This document shows positions 61,447 through 64,000 of a DNA stretch of 64,000 bases, piece by piece; position 1 is the stretch's first letter, and each line of letters begins with the position of its first letter. Position numbers and translations under genes: made by a program. The notes under the pieces are model-generated. The model was not told where the DNA came from and made no database searches. It saw only the letters and a program-made list of their open reading frames with translations. The DNA is from Moorella humiferrea (GTDB lineage: Bacteria; Bacillota; DSM-521; Neomoorellales; Neomoorellaceae). The stretch is taken from positions 1,834,001 through 1,898,000 of the forward strand of contig NZ_CP136419.1 of assembly GCF_039233145.1 (NCBI RefSeq), written 5' to 3'.

Positions 61447-61588
61447 CCTAGTGCCCTTATATCATGCATCTCCTTTCCGAGCTTGGGGAGGCAGGCCCGT
61501 TTCCCGGCCTACCCCGTGGGTTGGTGAAAACCCAGGCCGGCATACCATAGGCGCCCTACACCCTTAGGTATACCAGCTCGGAGATGGT
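61447..61588 (-). promoter_or_regulatory. Moco (molybdenum/tungsten cofactor) riboswitch
   Basis: The minus strand has CTCCGAGCTGG near the 5' side and CCAAGCTCGGAAAGGAG near the 3' side, pairing to close the aptamer. Between them are GGGTGTAGGGCGCC, a GGCCTGGGTTTTCACCAACCC arm and GGGAAACGGGCCTGCCTCCC, which together match the conserved Moco motif. A terminator and modA follow. Such RNAs respond to the finished cofactor. Confidence 0.85.
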
Positions 61589-61605
61589 ATTATTTTAAGC
61601 TAATC

Positions 61606-62538
61606 TTAACCTATCAGACAGCATCTGTCAACAGCCGGGGGCTGTGGCGGATGTTTTTCTACATAACCGACAAAAACTTCTGCTGCAGGATTCAAGGGCT
61701 GACGACGGCGCACCAGATACAAATCGCGCTTTAAGTTAACTCCCTGGAGGGGCACGGCAACAAGCCGGCCCAATTTCAGTCCCTTTTCCGCCGCCCAGCA
61801 AGAAACTAGGGAAATTCCCAGGCCCGCCTCGACGGCGCTGACAATGGCTTCGGTACTGCCCAGCTCCATGACGATTTGGTCGGGGTTAACGTTAAAGCCG
61901 GCCTTCTGCAGGCGTTCTTCAACAACCCGCCGGGTTCCAGAACCCGCTTCCCGCCAGACCAGGGGTTCCCCTTCCAAGTCCTTTACCGTTACATTTTTAA
62001 GGCCACTCAGGCGATGGCCTGCAGGAACGATTAGTACAATCTCATCTTCAACCAGGCGGCTGTATGTCAAATTCCGACCGCGTCCACCGGCCCCAACTAA
62101 CCCCAAGTCTATCTCTCCGCTCTGCAGGCGCCGTATCACCTCTTGCGAATCGGCGATCTCCACAACCACCTCCACCTGGGGATACTCCTGCCGGAAATTG
62201 CCGATAAGCCGAGGGAGGATATACTGGCCCGGAATGGTGCTGGCACCGAGGAGCAGGCGCCCCTTTACCAGCCGCGTAAGTTCCGCCAGCTCCCGCCGGC
62301 TCTGTTCCAGGTGGCGCAAAATGGCCTTGGCATGCCGAAAACAGATCCTGCCGGCGGCCGTAAGACGCACCTCACGCCCCCTGCGTTCGAGAAGGCGCAC
62401 GCCGTAGAAATCTTCAAGGGCCTGCAGCTGTTTGCTTACCGCCGGCTGGGTCAGGTGAAGTTCTTCCGCCGCCGCGGAAAGGGTGCCCTTTTCAACGGTA
62501 GTGATAAAGGTTAGCCATAAATTCAGGTTCATCCCCAC
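61606..62538 (-). CDS. LysR-family transcriptional regulator (selenium-metabolism-associated type)
   Basis: 310 residues. N-terminal winged HTH (GTLSAAAEELHLTQPAVSKQ, about 19-38), then an effector domain with LLLGASTIPGQYILPRLIGN, typical of the LysR group annotated as selenium-metabolism-associated. The gene may start with GTG 62538 or ATG 62532. It lies between the ldh gene (divergent) and the Moco riboswitch. What it senses is unknown; the mod genes and ldh are candidate targets. Confidence 0.82.
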   Translation of the reverse strand: MGMNLNLWLTFITTVEKGTLSAAAEELHLTQPAVSKQLQALEDFYGVRLLERRGREVRLTAAGRICFRHAKAILRHLEQSRRELAELTRLVKGRLLLGASTIPGQYILPRLIGNFRQEYPQVEVVVEIADSQEVIRRLQSGEIDLGLVGAGGRGRNLTYSRLVEDEIVLIVPAGHRLSGLKNVTVKDLEGEPLVWREAGSGTRRVVEERLQKAGFNVNPDQIVMELGSTEAIVSAVEAGLGISLVSCWAAEKGLKLGRLVAVPLQGVNLKRDLYLVRRRQPLNPAAEVFVGYVEKHPPQPPAVDRCCLIG

Positions 62539-62599
62539 GAACCCCGCTCGTCGTATAACTAATTTGCTAAAAGTAGATTATAGGGATGGAGGTGATATA

Positions 62600-63553
62600 A
62601 TGCCCCCAGAGTTTCCGGCAAAGGTCGCCATCGTCGGTGCCGGATACGTCGGCGCCAGTACGGCATTTGCCCTCCTCTTCACTCCCCTGGTTAAAGAAAT
62701 AGTGCTCGTAGACATTAACCATGCCCGGGCCGAAGGGGAAGCCATGGACCTTGCCCATGCAGCCACTTTGATCCGCCCCGTAAAAATTTATGCCGGGCAT
62801 GCCTCCGACTGTGCCGGTGCCCGCATCGTTATCTTTACGGCCGGCGCCAATCAGCGTCCGGGAGAAACACGCCTTGAGCTGGTGCACCGTAACGCGGCCA
62901 TTGTAAAGGAAGCCCTGCCTCCTCTTTTGCCATACTGCCCCGACGCCTTAATCCTCATGGTTGCCAATCCCGTCGACGTATTAACCTATGTAGCCTGGAA
63001 ACTTTCCGGACTGCCGGAAAATAAGGTTTTAGGTTCAGGTACCGTTCTGGACAGCGCCCGTTTCCGCCACCTATTAAGCAGGCACCTTCACGTCGACCCG
63101 CGCAACATCCACGCCTATGTTATCGGTGAACACGGTGATACCGAAGTCCCCGTCTGGAGTCTGGCCAATGTTGCCGGCATCGACCTGGCAGATTTCTACC
63201 TCCTGGACGGTACAACGGAAGAAAACGCCCTGCGGGAGGAGATGAGCCGCCGCGTGCGCGAAGCCGCCTACGCCATCATTGAACGCAAAGGTGCTACCGC
63301 CTACGGCGTGGCCCTGGCTTTAAGCCGGATCACCGAAAGCATTATTAGAGACGAGAAGGCCGTCCTTACGGTTTCCAGCGTAATCCGCAACCTTTACGGT
63401 ATCGAAGGCGAAGTGGCCTTAAGCCTTCCCTGCATCGTGGGCAGCAGCGGTCGGGAAAAGATCCTGGCCATTCCCCTCGGCAGCGAAGAGCTTGCCGCCC
63501 TGCAGCATTCGGCAGTCACCCTTCAGGAGACTATCGCTGGATTGAACCTTTAG
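62600..63553 (+). CDS. ldh: L-lactate dehydrogenase
   Basis: 317 residues from ATG 62600 with GGAGGTGAT upstream; a longer frame to 62483 lacks a site and its first 39 residues are not LDH-like. KVAIVGAGYVGASTAFALLF binds NAD, AGANQRPGETRLELV has Gln at the specificity site (lactate rather than malate), and VIGEHGDTEVPVW has the catalytic histidine. Converts pyruvate and lactate. It is divergent from the LysR gene. Confidence 0.95.
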   Translation: MPPEFPAKVAIVGAGYVGASTAFALLFTPLVKEIVLVDINHARAEGEAMDLAHAATLIRPVKIYAGHASDCAGARIVIFTAGANQRPGETRLELVHRNAAIVKEALPPLLPYCPDALILMVANPVDVLTYVAWKLSGLPENKVLGSGTVLDSARFRHLLSRHLHVDPRNIHAYVIGEHGDTEVPVWSLANVAGIDLADFYLLDGTTEENALREEMSRRVREAAYAIIERKGATAYGVALALSRITESIIRDEKAVLTVSSVIRNLYGIEGEVALSLPCIVGSSGREKILAIPLGSEELAALQHSAVTLQETIAGLNL

Positions 63554-64000
63554 CTAATGGCTTCGTTTATAAAGCTGAATAAAATTTAAGATAAAACGCA
63601 GTTCTTCCTCGGTACAGTTGCATACCAGACGTAACACCGCCTGTACCTGGGGCTCCGTGAGCAACCGCCGTACGGCAGGGCACATTTGGTTCAATATCTC
63701 ATCCACTCCGGCATCGTCGGCTATAAAATAGCAGGGGGAAATATTTAAGACTTCACCTATTTTTTCCAGGGTTTTTAAGGAAGGTTGAACTTTCCCCTGC
63801 TCGATTTGGCCGATAAGGCCGGCGGAAACACCGGCGGCCCGGGCAAGCTCCGCCTGGGTGAAACCCTGCTCCTCCCGGGCCTGACGTAATTTTTGCCCCA
63901 GGGAACCAGGGGTCCCGAGGATGGTGCTGAGGGGTACCTGGAGGACGGCGGTAATTTTTTTTAAAGTATCCACCGCAGGGTACACGTTACCCCGTTCAAT
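63554..64000 (-). CDS. XRE-family regulator with two HTH domains, 5' end cut
   Basis: Partial gene, 148 codons in the window. A first XRE helix-turn-helix is seen only as its C-terminal end (IERGNVYPAVDTLKKITAV). A complete second one follows: LGQKLRQAREEQGFTQAELA, then GVSAGLIGQIEQGKVQPSLK. The C-terminal 60 residues contain a CNCTEEELRFILNFIQ motif. Two tandem XRE domains are unusual. It ends next to ldh (convergent). The start lies beyond the window. Confidence 0.85.
   Translation of the reverse strand: MERGNVYPAVDTLKKITAVLQVPLSTILGTPGSLGQKLRQAREEQGFTQAELARAAGVSAGLIGQIEQGKVQPSLKTLEKIGEVLNISPCYFIADDAGVDEILNQMCPAVRRLLTEPQVQAVLRLVCNCTEEELRFILNFIQLYKRSH

Overview
The window looks like chromosome of a Moorella-type thermophilic acetogenic Clostridia. 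Four things suggest this: a five-gene stressosome block of the Moorella thermoacetica type, sporulation genes (ytxC, two CotF-like coat genes, DUF1657), an in-frame UGA that reads as selenocysteine in a glutaredoxin, and heavy investment in molybdenum-cofactor enzymes. Species assignment is inference. Both ends of the window cut genes.

Region 1 (1-8950): a stressosome operon (rsbR-rsbS-rsbT-rsbX, then a gene with an RsbU-type N-terminus cut at base 1) lies head to head with a c-di-GMP-I riboswitch that leads a small unknown gene and a CBS-like/PAS/HD protein. Convergent to these is a sensorless double-signalling-domain MCP, a half-length CheW and a paralogous HD protein, led by a second c-di-GMP-I riboswitch and possibly a degenerate third. 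The arrangement suggests stress sensing coupled to c-di-GMP-gated motility or signalling. A 1.2-kb gap holds the riboswitches, a C14 tract and gene remnants.

Region 2 (8950-17340): housekeeping genes. These are thrS with a T-box leader, a DUF445 membrane protein, ytxC, tRNA-Val(GAC), lipA-lpdA, glnA, and a small nuclease-fold-like gene.

Region 3 (17340-36430): a long same-strand block that I read as one catabolic island. Its upstream end has an IclR regulator, a QPRTase-like protein and a molybdopterin-binding protein. Next come a 2-oxopent-4-enoate hydratase/4-oxalocrotonate decarboxylase family enzyme, acylating acetaldehyde dehydrogenase and 4-hydroxy-2-oxovalerate aldolase, followed by an iron-sulfur protein and an unknown 473-residue protein. 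Then comes a four-subunit molybdenum hydroxylase with its Mo subunit split in two, as in nicotinate dehydrogenase. After an inserted IS4-like element come a LarA-family protein lacking most catalytic residues, an AmiS/UreI channel, a MoeA-like protein, LarC, an M24-fold protein without metal ligands, and UbiX. The lower part would yield pyruvate and acetyl-CoA without oxygen. The substrate is unknown; an unbranched N-heteroaromatic acid such as picolinate is my hypothesis.

Region 4 (36750-42900): an SDH-family membrane serine protease, nadE, two CotF-like coat proteins, a probable selenocysteine glutaredoxin, a class III aminotransferase, a radical SAM protein and a DUF1657 protein.

Region 5 (42900-47800): transposon nest. 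An IS21 remnant (istB plus truncated istA) abuts an IS607-type element (serine recombinase plus TnpB and a probable guide-RNA end), followed by an orphan DNA methyltransferase.

Region 6 (47800-64000): two tRNA triplets (Gly-Cys-Leu and Val-Asp-Phe), a TrkA-type K+ regulator, an M24 peptidase with intact ligands, a SPL-type radical SAM protein, speE-speB, a Na/Pi cotransporter with phoU, and mobB-moeA-mobA downstream of modABC with a Moco riboswitch. Last come a LysR regulator, L-lactate dehydrogenase, and an XRE regulator cut by the window end. The molybdenum uptake and cofactor genes would supply the region 3 hydroxylase.
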